A stretch of 64,000 nt of DNA, from the NCBI GenBank assembly GCA_918807975.1, contig OU964921.1, forward strand, positions 17,820,498 through 17,884,497. The letters are read 5' to 3'. This DNA comes from Aplidium turbinatum. Its lineage: Eukaryota; Chordata; Ascidiacea; Aplousobranchia; Polyclinidae. Both the position numbers and the translations under genes were made by a program. Positions 12,611 through 24,268 of the stretch are shown here, piece by piece. Position 1 is the first letter of the stretch. Each line of letters begins with the position of its first letter. Under the pieces are notes generated by a model, which saw nothing but the letters and a program-made list of their open reading frames with translations, searched no databases and had not been told where the DNA came from.

Positions 12611-13321
12611 CTAAAGATGCTTTATACCTTTACCTTCAAACCACACCACTTTATAAGAACCTCCTTCTTCTTTCCAGCCATACTCTAGCAGCAACGTTGC
12701 TGCTTGTTCACTTCTAGTTGAAGATAACCACCATCTTGTGATGAGATGTGTGCGCCTTGTCTTCTGGAGAAGTACTCGTAAACAAAGTGGTAGAGTACTA
12801 CTATCTACAGTAGCTTCTGGTATGCATGATATCCTTTCATTTTCTTTTTTGGGTTTGTAGCCGTCTAAAAACATTTGTAAACGGACTTCGTTGACATAAT
12901 TAATTTTCTTGTTTTTGTACATGTTACACACAAAGTTCTCTATGGCGATGATAGTGTCTTCACTAATTTCTTTGTCGTGTCCGAGTTGGCTAAAAGCTGC
13001 CTGCGCTTCGTGGTTTCCTTGGAGTAATTTCAGCGGCCGCACTTTCCCTTTCCTGCTAAATGACGAGGTGTAATCAGAATCTGTAAAGGCATGATATGCA
13101 GGTAAACACTTGCAAATCGTCACTCCAAGTGCGGTAGGCCTATGCAGCTGGTTGATGTTGATGTACCGCTGCGTGTTATTGCTTTGCAAGCCAGCTTCTA
13201 TCCATATCTTTAATGAAGGATCAAAAGTTCCATAGCAACCTAAGCCAATTACAAGACAGTCAGTGTCAGACGTGCGGATAACCACATTGCTTGGGGCTGG
13301 TACATCGCAGACAGCTTGCTT
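12611..13321 (-). pseudogene. PIN-like/FEN1-like nuclease-domain protein fragment (multicopy transposon-associated family)
   Basis: About 225 codons on the minus strand. Recognisable blocks are VIRTSDTDCLVIGLGCY, QSNNTQRYININQ, LPAYHAFTDSD and SFSRKGKVRPLKLL. These match the C-terminal half of a protein family that I know as repeated many times in cnidarian and mollusc genomes, with a PIN/XPG-like metal-binding core. Family members usually have G-C-D where this copy has DSD in HAFTDSD, so one conserved position is changed. The N-terminal half is absent; the open frame starts at the inner edge of the foldback's right arm. The matching N-terminal part of the same family is at 56341-57690. No exact function is known to me; nuclease activity is inferred from the fold only. 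Confidence 0.65.
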
Positions 13322-14089
13322 TATCTCTGTATATAACAGGAGAATTGTATGAATCTGAAGAATAAGATGAAGAAAGTGAAAGCGACAGCAGTGACAATGA
13401 AGAATAAAGAAACGACCGTTTACATTTACACGAACAATCTCTGTTTATGAATGAACAGTTACGATAACTGATTGGAGACATGAAGCAAATGGCATTAAAC
13501 AAAAATTTACTGCATTGGGTTTATTAGGTTATTTATTGTAGCAGCTGGAAAATGTTCATTACTGCCTAAATTAACGTTCCAAATGATTCATTTCGAAACG
13601 TTTTGATTTGGATAGTCAGTTGTTCGATTAAGTCCACATTTAGTGGTGGTATCAAGATCTTGGATCAATTTTCTGGCTACTGTAGCCTATATGCTTCTTG
13701 TGTACTTTCTGTTTTTGGTGTTACAAAGCCATGTATTGTCATGTCCTGTTGCCTTTTTTCGATTGACTTAATATGATTTATACAAAAACTTTTTGTAAAG
13801 TAGGCTATAGTTCCATTTCATGCATCATGGGACAGCTTGTGAATGTATTTCATCAAAACCTATATAAAAATATTTTTAAATTTAATCCATTCGTACTGTC
13901 CTGGCATAGCACTTTCGTTACACCAAGGTTGGTTCGAGAAAGGGATGAAGTAAATTAAACTATAGGAGGAGATTCACTTTTGGGTAGGTCTTTTATCACC
14001 TTTCCAACTGAGAGTATTGTTAGATTTGATATTTTGTGGTGCCCTAGAAGACTTCGTTTTGACCACGTTTGGTCCATGTACTCTATGGT

Positions 14090-14700
14090 GAAATAAACCC
14101 TCTGGGGGTCACTTTGATGACATCTTACATCACCTTTCCACCCGAAAATATTGTTAGATTTGATATTTTTGTGATGTCCTGACATAAGACTTCGTTTTGA
14201 CCAAGTTTGGTCCATGTACTTTATGGGGTGAAATACACCTTCCGAGGGGGTCACATTAAGGAAAGTCACTTTGAAGTCATCTTACACCACCTTTCCACCC
14301 GAAAATATTGTTAGATTTGATATTTTTGTGATGTCCTGACATAAGACTTCATTTTGACCAAGTTTGGTCCATGTACCTTATGGGGTGGAATAAACCTTCC
14401 GAGGGGGTCACATTAAGGGAAGTCACTTTGAAGGCATCTTACATCACCTTTCCACCCGAAAATATTGTTAGATTTGATATTTTTGTGATGTCCTGACATA
14501 AGACTTCGTTTTGACCAACTTTGGTCCATGTACCTTATGGGGTGAAATTAACCCCCTGGGGGGTCACTTTGGGGGGAGTCTTACATCACCTTTCCACTCG
14601 AAAATATTGTTAGATTTGATATTTTTGTGATGTCCTGACATAGAACTTCGTTTTCACCAAGTTTGGTCCATGTACCTTATGGGGTGAAATTAACCCCCTT
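14090..14700. repeat. Tandem repeat in the right arm, about 5 units
   Basis: These are the inverted counterparts of the units in the left arm, starting near 14097, 14236, 14394, 14560 and 14697 when read on the minus strand. There is one unit fewer than in the left arm. Confidence 0.8.
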
Positions 14701-15175
14701 TTTGGGCTTTTTAGGGGGCTCTAGGGTCCAGATCCACCCGGTGCGGTCAATCTTCCATACTTTTTGTGAGTGACATGGTTGACCCCAGTAACTTCAAGGG
14801 GTCAAACCTTTTGTACCTTATGGGGTGAAATCTTCTGTCGTAGGCTCCCAGACTATACACTCTACTAGATGAAAATGGATTCATATAGATACTACAAAGC
14901 AGTTAAAATTGATGCACATTTCAAAAAAAGTATTATTTTTTTAAACAACGGGGTTGGTTGAATCACATGGTGGGGTTAGTTGAATCATTCATAAAATCAT
15001 TTTAAAGAATTGCTTGTTGTGTTGTATAACATAACACATTACTTGGAATAACTACAAACTAACTTAATGGCAAAATATTTATAGCATTCCACAAAAACAA
15101 GCAAAACAGTTTAACACACTTTGTGCACATAAACAGCCCATCTGTACAAAGCTCATGAGCCTATTACGATACATT

Positions 15176-15774
15176 TCACCCAAGCTTCTCTGTCAACACT
15201 GTTATTGTAATTTTCTCCACATTGGTTGCATAGCCATGCTCTTCCATCTGCAGTAGCTGCTGAACCTCTTTTTCCTTTTTCTTGTGATTGAATCTTGCTC
15301 TTTTTTGAGGCTTCTTACCAGTCCTATGCTCAATTGCTTTTTTGGCGTGTTCGTCAGTAGGCCTATCGTACACTTGAGGTGTTTTCTTCCTCCATTTCTT
15401 TTACCGGTTTTGATAGGAGCCTTGGGGAACGCACGCACCATTTCAGGGCTGAATGGCATTGAATTAACTCCGGGACTTCTCAATGCGAGTCTTTTCCTAC
15501 ATGAACGAGAGATTGATGGTGTATTGACCGGTTCCTCATCGCTTGTGGCGGCTAACAGACCTTGCACCTCAGAAATTGAGCTTTCGTTCGACGCTGGTGG
15601 CTCATCAGCAACGCCAATGCTCTGTGACATCACAGACGTTTGAACATGATCACATTGGTTAGTGGTTTCATTTGGCAGATTATTTGACTCATCTCTGATT
15701 AATGGTTTCATCAGGTGAAAATATAACGGGGTTGGTTGAATCACATGATTCAACCAACCCCACCAAGATATCAC
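15176..15774 (-). pseudogene. C-terminal tail of a pogo/Jerky-type DDE transposase
   Basis: The minus strand encodes PFSPEMVRAFPKAPIKTGKR followed by a basic stretch, then, in a second frame, DRPTDEHAKKAIEHRTGKKP. This is the typical tail after the DDE_1 core of pogo-family transposases (SPEDIRPLPKAP, then TDTPEK). A frameshift near 15.37 kb separates the two parts. The HTH_Tnp_Tc5/CENP-B DNA-binding region and the DDE core are missing, so the element depends on an outside transposase. Confidence 0.65.
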
Positions 15775-16129
15775 AGAAAATAAGAGTAAAAACTATTTTA
15801 CACTGAGTTTGAACTTGGCCGTCATTACTGATTTCTTAACACTTAGCTAACTGGCTACAAAAATAACTTCCACCTTCTCATTTGCACACTATCTAACTAA
15901 CGCTAAATAAAAAATACAAACAACACTGAAATGTCACAAACAGCTATAAAATATGGGGGTACTCAAAAACGCCAACTAAACACCAACTTCGAAACTCGTG
16001 CGTTGCAGCATGCTGAAATGATGGCCATGCCTTGCGAAAAAAGTTATCTGATTCGGTTCAATGATTTTAGTCTCAGCGCAGTCGACCGTGATTCAACCAA
16101 CCCCCGATTCAACCAACCCCACTCTCCCC

Positions 16130-19100
16130 TACTTTTTGCCTAAATGTAATGTTCCTTTTGAAAGATACAAGTTTCGGCAGCTGACGCAAGCCCAAGACGA
16201 GACCATTGATAAATTTATTTGCCGTTTGCGCCAGCAAGCAACGCTGTGTGAATTTGAAACCAATAGAGATGACTACATTCGAGATCAAGTTATTGAAAAA
16301 TGTGCTTCTAACATATTGAAAAGAAAGTTGCTCGAAAAAAATAACCTAGTTTTGAATGATGCAATAGTTATTGCAAAAGCACATGAAGATGTCGAAAATC
16401 AATTAAAGACAATGCAGCCTACATCATTAGTTCATGTCAACGAGGTGCGCCACCCAGAACATCGACGCGCATTGCCTTCAATTAAGAAGGAAGGAATGTT
16501 TTGCTTGTGGTAAGACTGGACATTTCAAGTTTGATCAACAATGCCCAGCAAGAGGCAAGCAATGTAACAAATGTGGCAAAGTCGGACATTTTGCTTTACA
16601 ATGTCGAACACGGTCCCGAACGAATAGATGTGTGACGTCACAATATCCTTCTGACGTCAAGATGAATCGGAATACGCCGTCGCGGAGACCAGTGCAGCGC
16701 AAGTCCAATACCAACACATTAGAGGAAGAAGAAGGAAAGACTTTTATTTTCGCAGAAAACGAGGAGAGCAACAAAGAAGTTTTCAACTTACAGGGACACG
16801 TAAGAACTCTTGTACAATAACTTTGAAAGTTGGTGGTGTAAAATTATCTGATGTTTTGATCGATTCAGGTGCTGCCAGTACCTAATGTGATTAGTAAAGA
16901 TACTTGGGAATGGTTAAAATGTCGTAATGTTGTTGTCCAATGTCGGAAATCAGCTAAATCTTTGTATTCATATGGGAGTACTACACCGTTACCTACACTA
17001 GGTACATTTACTGCAGAAGTAATTTGTGAGGATACTAATTGTGCCTGTGTAACTGATTTTATTGTAGTTAACTGTGATGCACCTAGTCTCTTAAGTAGAG
17101 ATACTGCAGAAAAATTGAGTGTATTGCGTATTGGCCCTTCGCCTTCACGTGTAAACAATCTGTGTAATGATGTTTTTTGATAGTTACCCTAAACTGTTTA
17201 GTGGGGTGGGACTTTAAAAAAATTATGAATTAAAGTTACACATTGACACATCGGTAAAGCCCGTAGCTCAACCAGTACATAAAGTTCCATTTCAACTTAG
17301 GGGTAAAGTTGAGTGCAAATTGCAAGACCTACTCGACGCAGACATCATTGAAGAAGTTCCCGAGGGACCTACAGGTTGGGTTTCACCCGTTGTTATTATC
17401 CCAAAGCCAGATGGGGATGTACGATTGTGTGTAGACATGCGTCGAGCGAATGAAGCAATCATCCGTGAACGACATCCTATTCCAACAATTGAAGATTTGT
17501 TGCATCGAATGAATGGTAGCACTATGTTTAGTAAACTCGATTTAAAGTGGGGTTTCCATCAAATTATGTTAGAGCCAAAAAGTCGTTACATCACAACATT
17601 TGTGACGCATAAAGGACTGTATCGCTATAAACGTTTGATGTTTGGAATCAATTCCGCTCCAGAGAAGTACCTAAAGATTCTGTGCGATGTGTTGAAGAAA
17701 TGTCAAGGAGTAGCCAACATCGCAGACGATGTAATTGTGTACGGGAAGAACAAAGAAGAACACGACCAAAGATTGATTAATGTTTTAGAAAAACTACAGG
17801 AAGCCGGATTAACCTTGAACAAACATAAATGCCAATTTCGTTTACCAAAGCTGACGTTTTTTGGACACAATCTGAGAAAGCAAGGTGTCAGTCCTAGCGA
17901 GGAAAAAGTCGCAGCAATACTGAATGCAGAACCACCGAAAACTTCAAGTGAAGCAAGATCATTTATGGGATTGGTTCAATACTCTTCTAAATTTATTCCA
18001 AATCTTGCTACGATCGCTAGGCCTACACTTGATCTGACAAAGAAAGAAGTTAAATTTGAGTGGAAGCAGGAGCAGCAACAAGCTTTTGAACAGCTGAAAT
18101 CATTGATGACCAAAGCTAATGCATTAGCATTTTTCCGAACCGATTGCAAGACACGCATTATTGCAGATGCATCACCAGTCGGTTTAAGAGCTGTTCTTAC
18201 ACAGCTACAGGATGGGCTATGGCGCGTAATTGCCTATGCGTCAAGGAGTCTTTCGACATTGAGAAGCGTTATAGCCAAACAAAAAAAGGAAGCTTTAGGA
18301 TTAGTTTGGGCATGTGAACGCTTTAATCTGTATGTGTTTGGGAAGGAATTTGAGCTGGAAACAAATCATAAACCTTTACAGTTTATTTATAACAAAACGT
18401 CCAAACCCTCTGCCAGAATAGAAAGATGGGTTTTAAGGTTACAAGCTTATGATTTCAAAGTTGTTTACAGACCGGGACGTACGAACATTGCAGATGTCTT
18501 ATCAAGACTCAACTCCACACAATCAAAAGAAGACGGTTCGCATGAAGAGTACGATTTTGTGAGGTTGGTAGCAATAAGCAGTACTCCAGTTGCATTAACA
18601 CCGCTAGAAATTGAAAGAGAGTCTGCTCGTGACAAGGAGTTTGAAGAAATTCGAAAATATGTCAAATCTGGCGATTGGTCAAAGTGTTATCAATTTAGCT
18701 ATTTACATGTCAAGGATGAACTTTGCTGCTATGGTGAATTAATTTTAAGAGGAACACGACTAGTAATTCCAAAGTCTTTGCGAGAACGCGTTTTGGAGCT
18801 CGCACATGAAGGACACCAGGGAATCGTTAAAACTAAGAATAGACTACGCACGAAAGTGTGGTGGCCTAAAATGGACAGTGATGCAGAGAAGCTGTGTAGG
18901 AAATGTCATGGTTGCCAAGTGACAAGCGAATATGCAAGACCGGAGCCGATGACAAGAGTGGTTCCTCCGAACGGTCTATGGCAAGCTTGTTCTGCTGACA
19001 TTCTTGGACCGTTGCCAAGCGATGAAAACATTTTAGTTGTAGACTATTACAGTAGGTACTATGAAATAGCTGTCTTGAAGTCTACTACCACCACGAAAAT

Positions 19101-19900
19101 AATAGACGCAATTGTGCCTGTGTTTTCACGATTTGGTGTGCCAGTTTCTTTGAGAACTGATAATGGACCACAATTTGTTTCTTCAGAGTTTGAAAATTTC
19201 TTAACCGAGTACGGCATAAAGCATGAAAAGTCGACGCCATTGTGGCCACAAGCAAATGGAGAGGTGGAGCGACAAAACAGAACGTTGATGAAAGCAATCA
19301 GAATTGCACATGTGGACGGAAAAGAATGGAAAGAGGAGATCAGTAAATTCCTGATGGCTTATCGATCGACACCACAGTCATCCACTGGTGCATCTCCGTA
19401 CTATTTGATGTTTGGACGAGAAATGAAAACGAAACTTCCAGAATTGTGTCGTGAGCCACAACAGTTCGACGAAGAAGTCAGAGATCGTGATTGGGAGAAC
19501 AAATTGAAAAGTAAAAGCTATGCTGACGAAAAAAGGGGGGCTGTAGAATCGGAAATAAAAATGGTTGATGAAGTCTTAGTTAGAAATCCTAAAACTTCTA
19601 AATTGTCTCCTACATTTAAACCTGTCCCCCAAACAGTTGTCTCGAAAGAAAAGGGTGAGGTTACTGTTATGGATAAGGATGGTATTGAACTAAAACGTAA
19701 TTCGTCTTTCTTTAAGTCAGTCCAGACAATAGTCCTTGTGAAAGTGAGACTTACGACTCACCACTAGTCACTGTCGATGAACCAGATTCAATGAACCTAT
19801 CACCCCCACGTTTACAAATGCCAGAACGTAGATCTTCTCGTTGTATAACTAAACCAACAAGGTTTAATGACTATGTTCTCACATAAACATGTTTACTGTA
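16130..19900 (+). mobile_element. gag-pol body of Gypsy B downstream of the pogo insertion (fossil)
   Basis: Visible parts in order are the gag remainder; two zinc knuckles (CFACGKTGHFKF and CNKCGKVGHFALQC, about 16.5-16.6 kb); protease; reverse transcriptase from about 17.3 kb, with KLDLKWGFHQI and a xxDDVIVYG block; RNase H with NHKPLQFIY; the integrase zinc finger HEGHQG...CRKCHGC (about 18.8-18.9 kb); and the catalytic core with TDNGPQF near 19.15 kb. RT through integrase remains open over a long stretch. The product would copy RNA to DNA and integrate it; here it is treated as a fossil. Confidence 0.92.
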
Positions 19901-20212
19901 TGTGGTAATATTGTGTAGTTCAGTTTTTACGTGTATTGGAGACTGGAGTAACCTACCACATACTAACAATTTTCTTATTTGTTTATGTCTTGCTTCATAC
20001 TTGCATATTAAGGCATATCGTCGAAATAGTAATAGCCTGATCTGATGTTCTATGTAGCCTACATACCGTTTATGTCACCAACTGTTTCGTAATTGAGTCG
20101 CCACTAAAGTGCAGCTGTAGCAGTTCATAAAAGCTCATTCATGTTCTTGTTTTTCTAAGCTGCATTAACTATTGTGATCTGTACCGTATTTTAAAGTTAA
20201 AAAAAGGAGGGA

Positions 20213-20389
20213 TGTAGTGTTTCGTCATAGAAACCATTGTTACATTTTCGCTATCGCTTTGTAATACGTGCGACTGTTACGAGACTAGAGCCATGAGATA
20301 GATTCAGCAGAGAGAAAGTACAATAAAGTGGTCTGTGTGTAATCTATTGAAGTGTGGTATATCTAAGTTAATCAAACAGAAATACAACA
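20213..20389 (+). repeat. 3' LTR of Gypsy element B
   Basis: A second copy of the 177-bp LTR, preceded by a polypurine tract at about 20199-20212 and followed by the target duplication AATAT (20390-20394). Confidence 0.93.
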
Positions 20390-20394
20390 AATAT

Positions 20395-22014
20395 TTTGGT
20401 TAAACAACTCGAAAAACTTTTCAACATTAAAATTCCCATCACTTCTCACCCGCCCCTTTTTGTTTTATTGACACCGTTGTTTTGCTACAAGGCTATGGGA
20501 CTTTGCATTGTCTTATTTTTACGTTGCTGCGACGTCTTGAAACGTTAGGTTAGCCTAGACTCCACTGCTCGCCTACATACTACAAACACTGACGTAAATG
20601 TTGTTTCACCTAACCCCAGGGATAATCTGATTGTGTGATTCTCAAAATTGCAAGGCTTCGCTTTTATTGAAGTTTGGTTTTGGGGCAGCGTAAATCTAAT
20701 TTGGAATCAATATTGGTGTGAATGTTAAGCATCGCATGGTTGCAAGTTTTTTTTATTTTATACATTTCATTAAAATTTTCAAGACAAATTGTAGTTAAAT
20801 TTTGTCATTCTTTTACATTAACCCATTTTTGGTGCGATACTTGTTAAGTGATCTTCGATGTGGCCTGTATTGTAGACGCTGGTCGAGTTTGTAATCCCTC
20901 ACCCTGCACGAAATTCTTATCAAAGTTTAGCCATTTTTTATGAAATTTTAAGAATTTATTATGAAACTTTTTAAAATAAGTCTTCAAACCTATTAAAAAA
21001 TCAAACCTTTTAGCAAAAGTGTTAAAAACTGGTCATAGATTTGGCTAATTGATGTTGAAAAGGAAATACTGTGGTTATTTTTATCATTTTCTATGTTTGC
21101 CTGGTAGCCCATTTGTCGACCATGTAAATCTGGTTTAGATTTCTTTTAGTTATCGTTTTAAGTGCTGTTGGGAGTGGTTCAATTTAACTTAGCCGTGGTA
21201 CTCTGAGCTACATCGCTTACAATTGAGAAATTTTTCTGTTACTACAAATACAAAAGTAACGCATCGTCAGAGACGGATCACATCGCACATCGGTAGCCTA
21301 TATTTTCTATCAGACGATCTGGACGGGATTGTATGATCCTGTGTTGTAGGGTAGGCTACACGACATCTGGGCGACGGTAGCGAAAGTTTAGCCGTTCGGA
21401 ACGGTGGTGGCCTAAATAATTTATCTAGTTACTTTGCGGTGTCACGGTTCATCGTAAAGCTTAAGAGAAACCTCTTAGAAAAGAGAATGGCCAAAAAGTA
21501 GTCGACGTCTATGGTTGATGAGTAGGAGTAGGCTATGTTGCAAAAACTTCCGATCACGTTACAGCCACCAACATAACACGCGCAATTAGTGTTCTAGACG
21601 CCATAAATCTTATGTGCGCCGCGTGGCAGGACGTCACTGCACAGACAATCCAAAATTGTTTTTCCGTGGATTAACTCCTGATGAACCTTTTGGGGATTTT
21701 ACCAGAAGAAGTCCCCCTAGCGTTGACACAAGAAGCGGGAGGTATGCCGAGTTTGTTAGCGTAGATGACAAGTTACGGGAGTGCAAACAGATGAGAAATT
21801 TAACATTGCAAAATAATTATTTTACGAGACAGCACAAAAGACTTGACAAAAAAAACCTTTACGATTTCAAAACAAACAGTGAGTGTTATGTTACACGTTT
21901 GCTGTCGGCTGAAGCTCGTGTCCGTGCATTGGTTTTGTCTTCAAGCTGTCGGATGTGACTTTGGTCGAATGAGGCTTTGGAGGACCAGTCTGTGATGAAA
22001 TAGATGTGGGCAAA
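20395..22014. other. Mostly non-coding stretch between Gypsy B and mariner 2
   Basis: AT-rich, with several TAGGCTA/TAGCCTA motifs (near 20057, 20552, 21295, 21350 and 21528). The only candidate coding part is the open frame at 21590-21958, listed separately. Confidence 0.5.
21590..21958 (+). CDS. Possible coding exon of an unrecognised gene
   Basis: The frame is open from 21590 to a stop at 21958 and reads like protein (basic and hydrophilic, with QNNYFTRQHKRLDKKNLYDF near its end). There is no ATG at its head, but TAG just upstream could be a splice acceptor, and GTGAGT at 21878-21883 could be a donor, giving an internal exon of roughly 290 bp. I do not recognise the family. It has a more even base composition than its flanks. 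It could equally be the remnant of a transposon protein, or a chance open frame. Confidence 0.25.
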   Translation, partial: CSRRHKSYVRRVAGRHCTDNPKLFFRGLTPDEPFGDFTRRSPPSVDTRSGRYAEFVSVDDKLRECKQMRNLTLQNNYFTRQHKRLDKKNLYDFKTNSECYVTRLLSAEARVRALVLSSSCRM

Positions 22015-22833
22015 TACAGGGTCATCAATAATTAACATTACACCTTCAAACAACTGTATTTAACATCAATATTTAGGCTTTTTAGCGTGACAATGTTAAT
22101 AAATTGAATATTTCTCGAATTTATATTTTTTAAGCCTAAACCTTATAGGCTAGGCCATGAATGAAAATTTGAATATTAAAAAAAAATACCGTAGCTATTG
22201 TAGAGCTCTTCAAATCGGGCAAGTCAAGGAGTGATATTTGCAAGGACTTCATTCAAAAACTTTCAAAAGAGATCCATTCAAAAACTGGCAAAGGAGGCGA
22301 AAATGGCCTATGGAACCATGTTCACAGTTCTCAAGAAGGATTTGAAGATGAGCCCATTGAAGCACATGAAAAAACAGCTGCTAAATGCGAACACCATTGA
22401 GAAACGTTTCTCCAGAGCCAGAATTCTGCTCTCACGCATTGAAGGAGGCACGCTGCCAAACCTTGTAATCAGCGATGAGAAGAAATTTGATGTCCAGATC
22501 ATTTTAACAGTCAGAATGATCGTGTTTGTTCAAGAGATGGTGACGTGGAACCCCGGGTAGTCACTCGGAGACAAGGGGCGACATCATGATGGTGTGGGCC
22601 GCAGTTAACGAATCAGGAAGGAGTCTATTGATTTTCGTGGACCAATGAGTGAAATTGAACCAAGAAAAAAATCCATCAACCACCACATGGAACGCTTAGA
22701 CTGAAGGCCCTGGATCACGAGACTGTCGAGTGGCTGATGACCTCATGCCCAAACATAGTCTGGAAGAAAGCTCATACGACGAAGAAGAACCAAGAAAACT
22801 AACAAAATGATATTCTTGAGGGTTCATTGTTGC

Positions 22834-24030
22834 CAGAGGTGGGCACCCGCTACTTTTAAAGTAGCGCGCTACCCGCTACCGCTACTTGGACCAAAATAGC
22901 GCGCGCTACCGCTACCCGCTACCAATTTACAAAAGTAGCGCGCTACCGCTACTCGGACCAAAGTAGCGCGCGCTACCGCTACTTCTACCGCTACTTTTGT
23001 CTAAAATGACACTAGGAAACACTGTTCAAGTCCCTAGTGACGAAAAAATGACAGTGTAAACGAATGCTATTAGTCGTTTACAACGAATGCTATCAATCGT
23101 TTATACTGTCATTTTAACGTCGTTATAGAAAACACATAAGGGAAATTTATTGTCTTTCAGAAACAGGAGCATTTCAAAGCAATAACACATCTTTCATAAA
23201 CACGAGCATTTCAAAATGGGTGTCACTAAGTCCTGCCCGCTTTGGCTTGAGCACATCCTTTCCAACAGAGAAAAGTCTCTCCACCGCAGCACTGGAAGGA
23301 ATGGGGGTGTTGTACTTAATGAAGAGACGTTTCAAATCGGTATTCGAGAAGTTCATGGACTTGCTCCTGTCCGAAAAAAAGGTGTCAACGATTGCTGTTT
23401 CCTTCTGCAACGACGTTTCACGGGATAGCGCCAACACACCAAAAAATTCATCTTCGGATTCGTGACTGGTGTTGGTGTCACTCTTCTCGGTTTCAACCTG
23501 GCTTGATGTCTCTCGCAACAGTCGAATTAAATCCGTCTTGACTTTTTCTCGCAGTGCGTCAGCATCATCCGTGGAAACGTAGTGCAGAAATTGTAGCCAC
23601 GACGTCTTGAAGGAAGGATGAAGACATGATGCCATAACGCACTTCATGTCGTTGAAGCACTTACTGAAACGTTTCTTCACTCCTTCAAGGACTTTCACTC
23701 GCAATTCCTCACAGGTCACAAGATCACTGATCTCGGTCAACTTCTTCGCGCAAATTATGATGGTTGGAAGCAAGACTACGAGTATTATTATTACGAACAA
23801 AAAAACGAGTATTATTTTCACTTTAAATTAAAAAGTAGCGGGTAGCGGGAGTGCGAGTGCGACTGAAAAAAAGTAGCGCCTCTCCCGCTACCGCTACATT
23901 GGAAAAAAAATAGCGCCGCTACTGCAGCCGCTACTCCAACTAAAAAGTAGCGCCGCTACCGCTACTTTTACCGAAAAAGTAGCGCCGCTAGTAGCGCGCT
24001 ACAAAAGTAGCGCGCTACTGCCCACCTCTG
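22834..24030 (-). mobile_element. hAT element with GTAGCG arrays at its ends, copy 1
   Basis: Ends are CAGAGGTGGGCACCCGC and GTAGCGCGCTACTGCCCACCTCTG-like, flanked by a perfect 8-bp duplication ATTGTTGC (22826-22833 and 24031-24038). About 150 bp at each end consist of variants of CCGCTACCGCTACTT / GTAGCGCGCTAC in both orientations, presumably transposase-binding sites. It is inserted in mariner copy 2. A second copy is at 54501-56332. Confidence 0.92.
23174..23821 (-). pseudogene. hAT transposase C-terminal part (hATC), copy 1
   Basis: About 215 codons. It contains KRFSKCFNDMKCVMASCLHP, an acidic linker (TSHESEDEFFG) and the hATC block YNTPIPSSAAVERLFSVGKD followed by RAGLSDTHFEMLVFMK. This is the Ac/ZBED-like branch, where the block dimerises the transposase. 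The BED zinc finger and the N-terminal catalytic Asp residues are missing. The first 20 or so codons of the open frame (a hydrophobic run) are probably frameshifted sequence rather than true protein. Confidence 0.82.
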
Positions 24031-24268
24031 ATTGTTGCCTTGGGCAAAGAAACACTTCAAAAATCGTAATTGGTCATTCCAACAAGATTCTGCCCCTTCA
24101 CATGGAGCTTAGAGAACGCAAAACTGACTTTCAGCCAATGTGCCAGACCTGCCAAGAAAAGAATGGGTAACTCTGAATCGCCTCCGTACTGGTGTTGGTC
24201 GCTTCAAGCACAATATGTTTACCTGGGGATTGTGTGACTCACCAGCCTGTATTTGTGGTGGCTGTCAA

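Larger units (their letters stand above)
10261..14848. repeat. Foldback with inverted arms of about 1.5-2.0 kb inside the pogo element
   Basis: The left arm (about 10261-12236) and right arm (about 13319-14848) are reverse complements with very few differences. The left arm is longer because it contains one extra tandem unit and a SINE (11851-12160). The loop (about 12237-13318) holds most of a PIN-like nuclease fragment. The near identity of the arms means recent formation or continuing gene conversion. No coding capacity of its own for movement is visible. Confidence 0.85.
10150..16129. mobile_element. pogo-type (Tc1/mariner superfamily) DNA transposon inserted in gag of Gypsy B
   Basis: Terminal inverted repeats GGGGAGAGTGGGGTTGGTT (left) and its complement ending CACTCTCCCC (right) are bordered by TA at 10148-10149 and 16130-16131, the TA duplication of Tc1/mariner/pogo. 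Subterminal copies of GGGGTTGGTTGAATCA occur in both orientations near 10160, 14950, 15728-15765 and 16090-16120, plausible transposase-binding sites. Only the tail of a pogo/Jerky-type DDE transposase remains (15176-15774, minus). The middle is taken up by a foldback structure (10261-14848). Empty-site logic is clear: gag reads GATGAG then, after the element, CTTTTTGCC. Confidence 0.85.
9658..20389 (+). mobile_element. Ty3/Gypsy LTR retrotransposon B, fossil with both LTRs, split by a pogo element
   Basis: Two LTRs of 177 bp (9658-9834 and 20213-20389), each TGTAGTG...ACAACA, flanked by a 5-bp duplication AATAT (9653-9657 and 20390-20394). A primer-binding-site candidate follows the left LTR (TGGCGACGAGGAT) and a polypurine tract precedes the right one (AAAAAAGGAGGGA). 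Gag starts near 9860, is interrupted by the 5.98 kb pogo-type element 10150-16129, and resumes with two CCHC zinc knuckles (about 16.5-16.6 kb). Then come protease, reverse transcriptase, RNase H and integrase through about 19.8 kb, in a K02A2.6-like Gypsy arrangement. By eye the LTRs differ at about 3 of 177 positions, so the insertion is fairly young. Apart from the pogo insertion the body looks nearly whole, with only a few breaks. Confidence 0.95.
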
